Shown here: positions 24,919 through 34,025 of the stretch, in pieces
How positions within the stretch are numbered: the stretch's first letter is position 1
Layout: every line of letters begins with the position of its first letter
Source: Hyphomicrobiales bacterium
GTDB lineage: Bacteria; Pseudomonadota; Alphaproteobacteria; Rhizobiales; Rhizobiaceae
Reading direction: 5' to 3'
DNA: 64,000 nt
Assembly: GCA_900469965.1 (NCBI GenBank)
Contig: UBZP01000005.1
Span: forward strand, 179,915-243,914
Notes under the pieces: generated by a model
What the model was told of the DNA's origin: nothing
The model's database searches: none
What the model saw: the letters and a program-made list of their open reading frames with translations, nothing else
Position numbers and translations under genes: made by a program

Positions 24919-25920
24919 TCACCCCGCCACGTGCTGGAAGAAGGGGGTGTTGGCCGGGGCGGCGACGAGGCGATCCAGTTCCTCGTCGAGATGCAGGATC
25001 GAGATCGAGGCGCCGGCCATTTCCATCGAGGTGGCAAACTCGCCGACCCAGACATGTTTCGCGGTGACGCCGCGCGCCTCCAGGAGCTGCGAGACCCGAC
25101 GGAAGAGGATATAGAGCTCTTCCAGCGGCGTGCCGCCGAGGCCGTTCACCAGTACGGCGACATCGTCGCCCGCCTTGTAGTCGGTTTCGGCGATGATGCG
25201 GCCCATCATCTCGTCGACGACGGCATCGGCCGGCGCCAGCTTCTTGCGGCTGATGCCCGGCTCGCCATGGATGCCCATGCCGATTTCCATCTCGTCCTCG
25301 CCGATCGAGAACGTGGCATGGCCGATTTCCGGCACGACGCAGCTCGAAAGGGCAACGCCCATGGTGCGGGTGCGCAGGCGTGCCTTGTCGGCAAGACGCG
25401 CGACCTCGTCCAGCGAGAGGCCTTCCGCGGCGGCCGCACCGGCTGTCTTGTAGATGAAGAAGATGCCGGCGACGCCGCGGCGCTTGTGCTCCTCGCCGAC
25501 GACCGAGGAGGCGACGTCGTCGTTGCCGACGACCTGCCTGACGGCGATGCCGTCCAGATCGGCAAGTTCGGCGGCCATGTCGAAGTTGATGATGTCGCCG
25601 GTATAGTTGCCGTAGATGTAGAGGACGCCGGCGCCCTGATCGATATGCTTGGTGACCTGGTACATCTGCTCGGCGCTGGGCGACTGGAAGACGCCGCCGA
25701 CGGCCGCACCGTCCAGCATGCCGTCGCCGACGAAGCCGAGGAACGTCGGCAGATGGCCGGAGCCGCCGCCGGTGGCGATGCCGACCTTGCCGGGCCTGGT
25801 CTTCGCCGTCACGAGGCAGCGCAGGTCCCCGGCCGCATGGGTGACGGCGGGATGCGCCTTGTAGATGCCTTCGAGCATCTCGTCGACGAAGTTGACGGGG
25901 TCGTTCAGGAATTTCTTCAT
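24919..25920 (-). CDS. Dihydroxyacetone kinase-type subunit DhaK
   Basis: 333 aa. KVGIATGGGSGHLPTFLGFV is the substrate-binding loop, and GIHGEPG contains the His that forms a covalent hemiaminal with the ketose carbonyl. The family members in sugar clusters act on dihydroxyacetone, D/L-erythrulose or D-apulose. It is transcribed after the RbsC-like permease at 25944 and before DhaL. ATG at 25920 follows GGAGGAGCCC. No dihydroxyacetone-generating dehydrogenase or apiose isomerase is seen in the operon, so the true ketose is open. Confidence 0.9.
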   Translation of the reverse strand: MKKFLNDPVNFVDEMLEGIYKAHPAVTHAAGDLRCLVTAKTRPGKVGIATGGGSGHLPTFLGFVGDGMLDGAAVGGVFQSPSAEQMYQVTKHIDQGAGVLYIYGNYTGDIINFDMAAELADLDGIAVRQVVGNDDVASSVVGEEHKRRGVAGIFFIYKTAGAAAAEGLSLDEVARLADKARLRTRTMGVALSSCVVPEIGHATFSIGEDEMEIGMGIHGEPGISRKKLAPADAVVDEMMGRIIAETDYKAGDDVAVLVNGLGGTPLEELYILFRRVSQLLEARGVTAKHVWVGEFATSMEMAGASISILHLDEELDRLVAAPANTPFFQHVAG

Positions 25921-25943
25921 TGGGCTCCTCCGGGGAGTGGGGG

Positions 25944-26978
25944 TTATTTCTTGCGCTGGCGCGTGACGAAGAAGGCGGCGGCGAGCAGGATGAAACTGCC
26001 GACGACGAGACGCTGCCAGGTGCTGGGAATGCCGACCATGACGAGCACGCTGTTGAGCACGACGATTAGCAGCACGCCCAGGAGGGTGCCGAGAACGGTG
26101 CCGGTGCCGCCGGTGATGCGCGCCCCGCCGAGCACGACGGCGGCGATGACGTTGATCTCGGTGCCGACGAGATCGAAGGGGTTGGCCTGCCGGTTGGCGC
26201 AGACATGGATGATGCCGGCGAGCCCGGCGAGCGCGCCGGCATAGCCGAACAGGAAGACATGCACGGTGCGCAGGCTGTAGCCGAGGCGGCTTGCGATGTC
26301 GGCATTGCCGCCGACGGCGAAGATGGCGCGGCCCATCAGGGTGCGGTTGAGGATCCACCAGGTGACGAAGGCCGCCACAGGCAGGACGAGGAAATAGAAC
26401 GGCAGCGTGATGAGCGCGCCGTTGGCGGCCTCGAACTGGACGAGCGGCATGCGGCCGAAGGCGCCCATCTGCGGCGGCAGCGACATGATCCAGACCGTGC
26501 CGATGAAGGAGAGCAGGAAGCCGCGGAAAAGATACTGCGTGCCGATGGTGACGATCAGCGACGGCACCTTCAGGTGATGGACGAGCAGGCCGTTGATGAT
26601 GCCGAGCGCCGCACCGCCGAGCGTCGCCATCAGGATGACGACGACGATGGGCAGGCCCGGCAGGTAGCTCTGCACCAGCACCGTCATCGAATACATGGTG
26701 AAGGCCGCGATCGCCGTGAACGACACGTCGATGCCGCCCGCCGCCAGGATGATGAAGACGCCCAGCGCGAAGAGCCCCATGACCACGCTGGCGCGGCCGA
26801 TGTCGATGAGCGTCGAAGGCTGCAGGAAGGCCGGGTTGGCGATGGCGACGCCGACGCAGATCGCGACAAGGAGAAGGAAGGTGATCGTCTCCGGGCGGCG
26901 GCGCACGAGGTCGCCGAAGCTGAAGGAACGCGACGGGAGGGCTGCGCCGTGGAGTTCATCGGTTCGTGAGGCGCTCAT
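25944..26978 (-). CDS. Sugar ABC transporter permease (RbsC family), copy 2
   Basis: 344 aa with about 8-10 transmembrane helices. LAAGGIDVSFTAIAAFTMYS and GGARITGGTGTVLGTLLGVL are typical of the BPD_transp_2/RbsC group. It pairs with the permease at 29658-30680, so the importer uses a permease heterodimer, as in LsrC/LsrD and rhamnose systems. The ATG overlaps the ATPase stop (ATGA). DhaK follows 23 bp downstream. Confidence 0.9.
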   Translation of the reverse strand: MSASRTDELHGAALPSRSFSFGDLVRRRPETITFLLLVAICVGVAIANPAFLQPSTLIDIGRASVVMGLFALGVFIILAAGGIDVSFTAIAAFTMYSMTVLVQSYLPGLPIVVVILMATLGGAALGIINGLLVHHLKVPSLIVTIGTQYLFRGFLLSFIGTVWIMSLPPQMGAFGRMPLVQFEAANGALITLPFYFLVLPVAAFVTWWILNRTLMGRAIFAVGGNADIASRLGYSLRTVHVFLFGYAGALAGLAGIIHVCANRQANPFDLVGTEINVIAAVVLGGARITGGTGTVLGTLLGVLLIVVLNSVLVMVGIPSTWQRLVVGSFILLAAAFFVTRQRKK

Positions 26979-28543
26979 TGCACAGTCTCCGTCGTGGTCG
27001 CCAGCATCGCCTTGTAGAGCTGGTCTTCGGTTGCCTGCTCCGCGTCCATTTCCGCGACCGCCCGGCCACCGTTCATGACGAGGATGCGGTCGGCGTTCTG
27101 CAGGAGCTCGGGCAGGTCGTCGCTGACGATGACGAGGCCCATGCCCGCTTCGGCGAGAGCCTGGATGACGCGGTAGATCGTATCCTTGGAGCCGACGTCG
27201 ACGCCGACGGTCGGCCCGTGAAGCACGAGCAGTTTCGGCGCGATGCTCAGCCAGCGGCCGATCAGCACGCGCTGCTGGTTGCCGCCCGAAAGCGCGCCGA
27301 CCGGCAGGTCGAGATCCCTGGTGTTGAGCCGCATCTCCTCGGAGAGGCGCGCGGCGATCCTGCGCCCCTCCTCCCGGTCGACGACGCCGAGCGCATTGGC
27401 AAGGCGCGAGACGATGAGCGCGATCTTATTTTCGAAGATCGACTTGTCGAGGAAGAGCCCTTCGGCCAGCCGGTCCTCCGGCACGTAGCCGATGCCCTGC
27501 GCGATGGCCTCGCCGGGCGAGCGCACGGAAACGGCCCTGCCGTCGAGCATCACCGTGCCGCCGGTCGCGGGTGCGACGCCGGTCAGCGCCATGGCGAGTT
27601 CGTTGCGGCCGGAATCGGCAAGACCGGTGATGCCGAGGATCTCGCCCTTCCGGACGGAGAAGCTCATCTCCCGGACGCCGTCGGCCGCGAGGCGCTCGAC
27701 CCTGAGGAGTTCGGTGTCGGACGGCCTGCCGGTGCGATAGCGCTGCGCATCGATGGAGCGGCCGGTCATCAGCTCGGCCAGCTGCTTCTTGCTGTAGTTC
27801 GCGATGGGGCCCTGCGCGACGCACTGGCCGTCGCGGAAGACGACGGCATGGCCGCCGATGCGGTAGCATTCGTCCAGCTTGTGCGTGACGAAGAGCACGG
27901 CGACGTTTTCCGAGCGCAGGCGCTCGACGACGCGGATGAGATTGTCGACCTCGCGGCGGGTCAGCGAGGTGGTCGGCTCGTCCATGATGACGAGCTTGGC
28001 CCGGGTCGCAATGGCCCGCGCGATGGCGACGAGCTGGCGGGCGGCGAGCGGCAGGTCGGAGACGATGGTGTTGAGGAAGGCGCGGCCGGTCGGCAGGCCG
28101 GCTGTGGCCAGCGCCCGCTCGGCCGTTTCCTTCAGCCGCTTGCGATCGAAGAGGCGCGCGAGTCGGCCATTGGCATCGACCAGCTGTTCGTTCAGCGCGA
28201 CATTCTCGGCGACCGTGAGATTGGGCAGCAGCGACAGGTCCTGGTAGACGGTCTCGATGCCGGCGGCGAGCGACTGGATCGGCGTCAGGGACGAAAACGT
28301 CTCGCCGCCGAGGACGATTTCTCCCGAGGTCGGCGCATGGGCACCCGACATGATCTTGATGACGGTGCTCTTGCCGCAACCGTTCTCACCGAGAAGATGG
28401 TAGGCCTCGCCCGGCTGGAGCGTCAGGTCGATGCCGCGCAGGGCATGGACGCCGCCGAACCATTTCTGGATGTTCCTGAGTTCAAGGAGCGCTGCCGATT
28501 GCTGCGCGGAGTGTGCTTGTGCCGCCACGGAAATTGTCCTCAT
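26975..28543 (-). CDS. Sugar ABC transporter ATP-binding protein (two ABC domains)
   Basis: 522 aa. First ABC domain with LLGENGCGKSTVIKIMSG (Walker A), LPLAARQLVAIARAI (signature) and VIMDEPTTSL (Walker B). The second domain has LSGGNQQRVLIGRWL and LLVLHGPTVGVDVGSKD; its Walker A region is degenerate, which is usual in the RbsA/MglA/LsrA group. It powers import of a monosaccharide with the permeases on each side. ATG at 28543 (MRTISVAAQ) has a modest ribosome site; the longer in-frame extension runs into the binding-protein gene and is rejected. Confidence 0.92.
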   Translation of the reverse strand: MRTISVAAQAHSAQQSAALLELRNIQKWFGGVHALRGIDLTLQPGEAYHLLGENGCGKSTVIKIMSGAHAPTSGEIVLGGETFSSLTPIQSLAAGIETVYQDLSLLPNLTVAENVALNEQLVDANGRLARLFDRKRLKETAERALATAGLPTGRAFLNTIVSDLPLAARQLVAIARAIATRAKLVIMDEPTTSLTRREVDNLIRVVERLRSENVAVLFVTHKLDECYRIGGHAVVFRDGQCVAQGPIANYSKKQLAELMTGRSIDAQRYRTGRPSDTELLRVERLAADGVREMSFSVRKGEILGITGLADSGRNELAMALTGVAPATGGTVMLDGRAVSVRSPGEAIAQGIGYVPEDRLAEGLFLDKSIFENKIALIVSRLANALGVVDREEGRRIAARLSEEMRLNTRDLDLPVGALSGGNQQRVLIGRWLSIAPKLLVLHGPTVGVDVGSKDTIYRVIQALAEAGMGLVIVSDDLPELLQNADRILVMNGGRAVAEMDAEQATEDQLYKAMLATTTETVQ

Positions 28544-28617
28544 GCTGACCGGCGTGTCGCCACGCCAGACGGATCCGGCCGGAAGGCGAGCCTCCCGGCC
28601 GGCTGACGGTTCGCGGA

Positions 28618-29628
28618 TTAGAACAGGTGTTCCTTGTAGGTCGCCTTGTCGGCCAGAACCATGCCGTTGCCGAGGATCAGCAGGCCCTTGCCCGGGCCCT
28701 GCCTGACCGAGACCTTGTTGTAGCCCTCGACGCCGAGGTCCATGCCGTCGGTCACTTCCTTCTTCTCCAGCAGCAGCTTGGCGACGGCATTCATCGCCAT
28801 GCCGGCCTTCTGCGGGTCCCAGAAGCCGATGGCCGTGATGGCGCCGGATTCGAGAAGGTCGGCCGACGGGTTCGGCAGGCCGGTGCCGACGAGGCACACC
28901 TTGCCGCTCAGGCCCGCTTCGTCGATGGCGCGGCCGACGCCGAGAACGTCGTTGCCGGCCGAGGTCTGGAAGCCCTTGATGTCGGGGTGCTTGCGCAGGA
29001 TTTCCTTGGCCTTTTCATAGGTGGCGTTGGCGTCGTCGAAGGATTCGTTGTTCGGATCGACGAGTTCCATGCCGGGATACTTCTTGGCGTTCTCCTCGCC
29101 GGCGCCGACCCACTGCATGTGCGTTCGGCTGCCGAGCGAGCCGACGAAGGTCGTCCACTTGCCTTCCTTGCCCATGCATTCGGCCAGGCGCTCGTTCAGG
29201 GCCGCGCCGTAGTCGGCATTGTCGAAGGCCTCGACGTCGGCAAGCGTATTCATCTGGTTGTCGGCTTCATGGGTGACGACAACGATGCCGCGATCCATCG
29301 CGCGCTGGAACGTGCCTTCGAGAACGGCCGGATCCATCGGCACCACGGCAAGCGCGTTGACGCCCTTGGCGACGAGGTCGTTGACGATCTGCAACTGCTG
29401 GGCGGAGTCCGCCGTCGCCGGGCCGCTCTGGCTTGCCACGACGTCGGGATTGGCTTGCTGATAGGCCTCGACGCCGGTGTTCATGCGGTCGAACCACGGA
29501 ATGCCGCTGATCTTGACCACGGTGGCGATGACCGGCTTTTCCTGGGCCGCCAGCACGCCGATCGAGCCTGCGAGGGCGACGGCTGCAACCGTGGTTCCAG
29601 CCAGTACCTTCTTCGAAAATGACTTCAT
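28618..29628 (-). CDS. Sugar ABC transporter substrate-binding protein (LsrB/RhaS-like)
   Basis: 336 aa. A Sec signal peptide (MKSFSKKVLAGTTVAAVALA) precedes a Peripla_BP_4 domain with VVKISGIPWFDRMNTGVEAY, VPMDPAVLEGTFQRAMDRG and GFQTSAGNDVLGVGRAI. The sequence type is the rhamnose/AI-2/ribose group. It captures the sugar in the periplasm. ATG at 29628 follows GGAGGAAAAC. It lies between the first permease and the ATPase. The ligand is not identifiable by eye. Confidence 0.9.
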   Translation of the reverse strand: MKSFSKKVLAGTTVAAVALAGSIGVLAAQEKPVIATVVKISGIPWFDRMNTGVEAYQQANPDVVASQSGPATADSAQQLQIVNDLVAKGVNALAVVPMDPAVLEGTFQRAMDRGIVVVTHEADNQMNTLADVEAFDNADYGAALNERLAECMGKEGKWTTFVGSLGSRTHMQWVGAGEENAKKYPGMELVDPNNESFDDANATYEKAKEILRKHPDIKGFQTSAGNDVLGVGRAIDEAGLSGKVCLVGTGLPNPSADLLESGAITAIGFWDPQKAGMAMNAVAKLLLEKKEVTDGMDLGVEGYNKVSVRQGPGKGLLILGNGMVLADKATYKEHLF

Positions 29629-29657
29629 GTTTTCCTCCACGAATTTTCCCTCCTGTT

Positions 29658-30680
29658 TCACTTCGGCGCTTGAGGGACAGGCACCGAAGGGGTTTGCGCG
29701 CGGCGTCCGGGGGACAGAAAGCCGGCGATGTCGAAGCGGCCGACGGCCAGGAACGCGAGCAGCAGCAGGCCCCAGGCGAAGTCGCGCACGAAATTGGAAA
29801 GACCGCCGAAATTGAGCAGGCTGGACATGAGCTGCAGGGCGACCGCGCTGAGCACGACGCAGACGACGCGCCCGTAGCCGCCCTCCGGCTTCACGCCGGC
29901 CATCACGGCGATGAGGATGGCGATGAGCAGGTAGGAGCTGCCGTAGTCGAACTTCACGTTGACGTTGCGCGCCGCGATGATGACGCCGACGAGTCCCGAC
30001 AGCGTGCCGGAGATCGCATAGGTGGCGACGATCACGCCGTTTCTGGGAAAGCCCGCGTAGACGGCGGCCTTGGGATTGGTGCCCATCAGCATCAGCCACA
30101 GGCCGTAGGGCGTGAACTTCAGCAGCGCGGCGACGACGCCCGCGACCAGCATGAAGACGAGGAAGCTGATCGGCACCGCGGCCACCATGTCGTTGCCGAT
30201 GCTGGAAAGCAGCGCCGGGCTGCCGACCGTTACCGCCTTGCCGCCGGAGACCACGACCGCAAGCCCCATGAAGGCCATCTGCGTGCCGAGCGTGCAGAGG
30301 ATCGGCGTGATGTTCAGTCGCGAGATGAGCAGGCCGTTGATGACCCCGCCGGCAAGGCCGACAAGGAGCGCGCCCGCGATGAAGGCGAGGCTGAACGCCG
30401 CCCCGCTCTCCGTCACCGACAGGAAGGACGAGACGATCACGGCAGACAGCACGCCCGAAAGGTTGGCGAGCGCAATGCCCGACAGGTCGATGCCGCCATT
30501 GCCGGCGCACATCGCCAGCATGACGCCGATCGCCAGAAGGCCGATTTCCGGCACCTGGCTCGCCATGGACTGGAGATTGAAGATGGAGAGGAACGAGCCG
30601 CTGGAGATCAGGCCGCCCGCAACGAGCAACAGGCCGTTGATGACAAGCAGCATCGCCAGCTGAGCGCCGGTTTTTTGCAT
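29658..30680 (-). CDS. Sugar ABC transporter permease (RbsC family), copy 1
   Basis: 340 aa, polytopic. MLAMCAGNGGIDLSGIALANL and VMAGVKPEGGYGRVVCVVLS match the RbsC/LsrC-type family. It is the first gene of the minus-strand operon and pairs with the permease at 25944. ATG at 30680 follows GGGAGGAATC. The upstream region to 30875 is shared with the divergent LacI gene and contains repeated GTTTAGTRAAC-like elements, so the operon is probably LacI-repressed. Confidence 0.9.
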   Translation of the reverse strand: MQKTGAQLAMLLVINGLLLVAGGLISSGSFLSIFNLQSMASQVPEIGLLAIGVMLAMCAGNGGIDLSGIALANLSGVLSAVIVSSFLSVTESGAAFSLAFIAGALLVGLAGGVINGLLISRLNITPILCTLGTQMAFMGLAVVVSGGKAVTVGSPALLSSIGNDMVAAVPISFLVFMLVAGVVAALLKFTPYGLWLMLMGTNPKAAVYAGFPRNGVIVATYAISGTLSGLVGVIIAARNVNVKFDYGSSYLLIAILIAVMAGVKPEGGYGRVVCVVLSAVALQLMSSLLNFGGLSNFVRDFAWGLLLLAFLAVGRFDIAGFLSPGRRAQTPSVPVPQAPK

Positions 30681-30694
30681 GATTCCTCCCATTC

Positions 30695-30705
30695 GTTCAC
30701 TAAAC
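30695..30705 (-). promoter_or_regulatory. Candidate LacI operator O1
   Basis: Minus-strand GTTTAGTGAAC, nearly the same as GTTTAGTAAAC at 30826-30836. It lies 15 bp before the permease ATG. Confidence 0.55.
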
Positions 30706-30710
30706 AAAGT

Positions 30711-30731
30711 CTAGCTTCACTAAAACGCTAG
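30711..30731. promoter_or_regulatory. Candidate LacI operator O2 with CTAGC/GCTAG arms
   Basis: Perfect arms CTAGC and GCTAG flank an 11-bp centre whose minus strand reads GTTTTAGTGAA, resembling the GTTTAGTRAAC core of the neighbouring sites. Confidence 0.45.
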
Positions 30732-30825
30732 CAAAGGAAATTTGCGCTGACAAGCCCCGTTTGTGCGGCAAATCGGTTGCGAACCGCGTCGATTTGGCCT
30801 AGGTCTCGCAAATATCGGCTAAATC

Positions 30826-30836
30826 GTTTAGTAAAC
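30826..30836 (+). promoter_or_regulatory. Candidate LacI operator O3
   Basis: GTTTAGTAAAC, an 11-bp odd palindrome, 40 bp before the LacI ATG. It suggests autoregulation together with O1 and O2. Confidence 0.55.
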
Positions 30837-30875
30837 TTGTTCGCAGCCGCAGCATAAGGGCCAGGCCGTCTCCGC

Positions 30876-31967
30876 ATGAAGAAACCGGGAAAACTGACCA
30901 TCAGGGACATTGCCGAAGCGGCGGGCGTATCGCCCGCGACGGTTTCGCTCGTGTTGAACGGCAAGGGAGAGATTTCCGGCGTCACGCGGGCGCGGGTGCT
31001 GGAGGCGGTCGCCAGCCTCAACTACGTGCCCCGGGCCACGCGCAGCAGCGCCGAACCCGGCGAAACGCTGCGCTTCCTGAAGATCGCCAAGCACGGCCAC
31101 ACCGTCAACCGCGACCACAGCGTCTTCATCTCCGACTACATCGACGGCATGTCGGCCGAGGCGACGCGGCGCAACTACACGCTGGAGGTCGTCAGCTTCG
31201 AGGGCCAGCCGATCAGCACGGTGGCGGAATCGCTCGCCGGCGCGCCGATTTCGGGCGTGATCGCGCTCGGAACGGAGCTGACGGAAGCCGATATCCGGCT
31301 CATCCAGGGCCTCGGCCTGCCGACCGTCTTCATCGACACGTTCTACGACGTGCTCGAGGCCAACTTCGTCGACATGAACAACGAGGACGCCGTCTACAAG
31401 GTGCTGTCCCGCTTCCGCATGCAGGGTTTCCAGCGCATCGGCTTCGTCGCCTCCCATGTCGACACGACCAACTTCCGCCTGCGCCGCGAGGCCTTCTTCA
31501 AGAACATGGCCCGGCTCGGCCTGCCGGTGAACGAGGCCGATATCCTGTCGGTGGAATCGACCTATGACGGGGCCTATCTCGATACGCGCGCGCTGCTTTC
31601 CACCGGGCTCGAGCTTGCCGAATGCTATTTCTGCACGAACGACATCATCGCCTACGGCTTCATCCGTGCGCTTCGCGAACACGGCGTCTCGATCCCGCAG
31701 GACGTCTCGATCATCGGCTTCGACAACCTGCCGCAGAGCGCGACCATGGAGCCGGGCCTGACGACCATCGACGTGTCGAAGCGCAAGATCGGCTACCTCG
31801 CCGTGACCGTGCTCGACGACCTGATCGCGGCCGCCGAGCCGCAGCCGCCGGTCAAGATCCTCGTCGGCGCGGAGCTCGTCCTGCGCGCCAGCCACGAGCA
31901 CGGCGTATCCAAGACCACCCAGGACCGCCCGCGGCGGACGGCGCGGCAGCCGGTGGAACAGCCTTAA
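30876..31967 (+). CDS. LacI family regulator of the sugar cluster
   Basis: 363 aa. LacI HTH (LTIRDIAEAAGVSPATVSLV, residues 7-26) with hinge, then an effector domain with LGTELTEADIRLI, FCTNDIIAYGFIRAL and VSIIGFDNLPQSATMEPGLT. It diverges from the ABC importer/kinase operon and precedes the aldo/keto reductase by 11 bp. Three similar operator-like elements sit in the intergenic region. It should respond to the imported sugar or a phosphorylated product. The C-terminal 20 residues are Arg/Pro-rich and probably disordered. Confidence 0.9.
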   Translation: MKKPGKLTIRDIAEAAGVSPATVSLVLNGKGEISGVTRARVLEAVASLNYVPRATRSSAEPGETLRFLKIAKHGHTVNRDHSVFISDYIDGMSAEATRRNYTLEVVSFEGQPISTVAESLAGAPISGVIALGTELTEADIRLIQGLGLPTVFIDTFYDVLEANFVDMNNEDAVYKVLSRFRMQGFQRIGFVASHVDTTNFRLRREAFFKNMARLGLPVNEADILSVESTYDGAYLDTRALLSTGLELAECYFCTNDIIAYGFIRALREHGVSIPQDVSIIGFDNLPQSATMEPGLTTIDVSKRKIGYLAVTVLDDLIAAAEPQPPVKILVGAELVLRASHEHGVSKTTQDRPRRTARQPVEQP

Positions 31968-31978
31968 GGAGGAAGATC

Positions 31979-33040
31979 ATGGAATACAGGACGCTCGGCC
32001 GAACGGGCCTCAAGGTTTCGGCCATCGCCATGGGCACCTTCTCCTTCGGCGGGGTCGGCGCCTTTTCGCGGGTGGCCAACCAGGGGGTGGCGGACGCGCG
32101 CCGCCTGATCGATTGCTGCATCGATGGCGGCGTGAACCTCTTCGACACGGCCAACATGTATTCGCTCGGCCGCTCCGAGGAAATCCTGGGCGAAGCGCTC
32201 GGCGACAAGCGCGAGAAGGTGCTGATCTCGTCCAAGGCCCGCATGCGCATCGGCGACGGCCCCAACGACGAGGGCACCTCGCGCTACCACCTCATCCGCG
32301 AGTGCGAGCTGAGCCTCAAGCGGCTGAAAACCGACCGCATCGACATCTATTTCATGCACGAATGGGACGGGGTGACGCCGCCCGAGGAAATGCTGTCGGC
32401 GCTCGACACGCTGCGGCAGCAGGGCAAGATCCGCTATATCGGTTGCTCCAACTATTCCGGCTGGCACATCATGAAGGCGCTGGGCGTGGCGGAGGCGAAG
32501 AACCTGCCGCGCTTCGTGACCCAGCAGATCCACTACACGCTGGAGGCCCGCGAGGCCGAATACGAACTGCTGCCGATTTCCGTCGACCAGGGCCTCGGCG
32601 TCATGGTCTGGAGCCCGCTGGCCGCCGGCCTCCTCTCCGGCGCCTTCGGCCGCGACAAGTTCCCCGCCGATTCCCGCCAGGCGACCGGCTGGAGCGAGCC
32701 GCCGATCCGCGACCAGGAGCGCCTGTGGACGATCGTCGATGCCCTCGAGGCGATCGCCGGGGCCCGCGGCGTCACGGTCGCGCAGGTCTCGTTGGCCTGG
32801 ACCCTGTCGCGTCCCGCCATCGCAAGCCTCGTGGTCGGCGGCCTCAGCGAGGACCAGTTCCGCGACAATATCGCAGCCGTCGACCTCAAGCTCTCCGAGG
32901 ACGAGCTCGACACCCTCAACAAGGTCAGCCGCCCGCCCTACATCTACCCCTACTGGCACCAGCACAATTTCGCCGCCGACCGCTTCAGCCCCGGGGACCG
33001 GGCGCTGCACGACAGCTATGCCGATCTCGGCATGATCTGA
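31979..33040 (+). CDS. Aldo/keto reductase
   Basis: 353 aa AKR barrel. The tetrad is visible: Asp and Tyr in NLFDTANMYSLGRSEE, Lys in VLISSKAR and His in IDIYFMHEWD. The C-terminal half has GVMVWSPLAAGLLSG and the NADP-binding ARGVTVAQVSLAWTLSRP region. It resembles the YajO/PhdYeaE type with an extended C-terminus. It likely oxidises or reduces a sugar or its aldehyde in the pathway fed by the ABC importer. ATG follows AAGGAGGAAG, 11 bp after the LacI stop, so both are co-transcribed. Confidence 0.9.
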   Translation: MEYRTLGRTGLKVSAIAMGTFSFGGVGAFSRVANQGVADARRLIDCCIDGGVNLFDTANMYSLGRSEEILGEALGDKREKVLISSKARMRIGDGPNDEGTSRYHLIRECELSLKRLKTDRIDIYFMHEWDGVTPPEEMLSALDTLRQQGKIRYIGCSNYSGWHIMKALGVAEAKNLPRFVTQQIHYTLEAREAEYELLPISVDQGLGVMVWSPLAAGLLSGAFGRDKFPADSRQATGWSEPPIRDQERLWTIVDALEAIAGARGVTVAQVSLAWTLSRPAIASLVVGGLSEDQFRDNIAAVDLKLSEDELDTLNKVSRPPYIYPYWHQHNFAADRFSPGDRALHDSYADLGMI

Positions 33041-33148
33041 GGCGCCGGTGCAGGCCGGACAGTGGGGACCACTGCAGGCCTGCGCCTCCTGACGTTTCAT
33101 CCAATGACCGGGTGCAGGGGGAACGGCGCCGCTTCGACCAGGCCGGCT

Positions 33149-33958
33149 CTATCGGCGTTGGACCTCGACCTTCTGCGCGGTGACGATCAGCGCCGGCATG
33201 TCGAACTCGACGCGACCGTCGGCGATGACGAAGGGCCGAAGCGCGGTCTCGGCCTCTCGGAGAAGCCGCGCGAACTGATCCTCGTCCAGGATCCCACCGA
33301 GCGTCCAGACGCACGCGCGCTCGGTCGAGACCAGATCGACGATCGATTCGAAACGGACCTTGCCCTTGTGCCGTGTCACCGTTGCATCCGGGATCCCAGC
33401 CTTTCGGGTGATTTCGCGCAGACGCCCGACATCGCCAAGTGCGAAAGGCGCCCGAAACGCATCCCCGATACCCTTGCCGAACAGTCTGTCCAGCAGTTCC
33501 GCGAAGGCGGCATAACCGGGTGCGTTCTCCACGGCGTCGCACACCGCAACGGCCAGTCTGCCGCCCGGGCGCAACACGCGCATCATCTCACCCATCGCCG
33601 CCGGCGGATCGGTAAAGAACATCAGGCCGAACTGGCTCACGACCGCATCGAAGCTCTGGTCGTCGAGCGGCAAGGCCTCGGCCGCCGCCTCTATCCACTC
33701 GACATGCAGCGGCTTGCGACGCGCGACGGCGAGCATCTCGGGATTCGCATCGATTCCGACCACGGAGCCCTCTTTGCCGACGCATTCGGCCACGGCGCGC
33801 GTGAGCGCGCCGGTGCCGCACGCCACGTCGAGGACGCGGTCGCCCGGCCTGATGCCGGCTGCGGCAGCGACGACGGGTCCCCATTGCGCAAAGAGCGCCG
33901 GAACGAAGAACGTGTCATAGATCTCGGCGGGGTTATGGCGTTCGGCTTCGGCGTGCAT
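33149..33958 (-). CDS. Class I SAM-dependent methyltransferase
   Basis: 269 aa. Methyltransf_11 fold with VLDVACGTGALTRAVAE (SAM motif I), VVGIDANPEML, AEALPLDDQSFDAVVSQFGL and MMRVLRPGGRLAV. The C-terminal half lacks a recognisable substrate domain. It resembles UbiE/ArsM-type enzymes in the core only. ATG at 33958 follows GGAGGTGCAACC. It diverges from the AraC gene at 34026, which probably controls it. Substrate unknown. Confidence 0.88.
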   Translation of the reverse strand: MHAEAERHNPAEIYDTFFVPALFAQWGPVVAAAAGIRPGDRVLDVACGTGALTRAVAECVGKEGSVVGIDANPEMLAVARRKPLHVEWIEAAAEALPLDDQSFDAVVSQFGLMFFTDPPAAMGEMMRVLRPGGRLAVAVCDAVENAPGYAAFAELLDRLFGKGIGDAFRAPFALGDVGRLREITRKAGIPDATVTRHKGKVRFESIVDLVSTERACVWTLGGILDEDQFARLLREAETALRPFVIADGRVEFDMPALIVTAQKVEVQRR

Positions 33959-34025
33959 GGTTGCACCTCCGGCGGATGGCGCGCTGCTTGATGGATTGCA
34001 CGGAACCCGCAGTGTATATTGCCGC

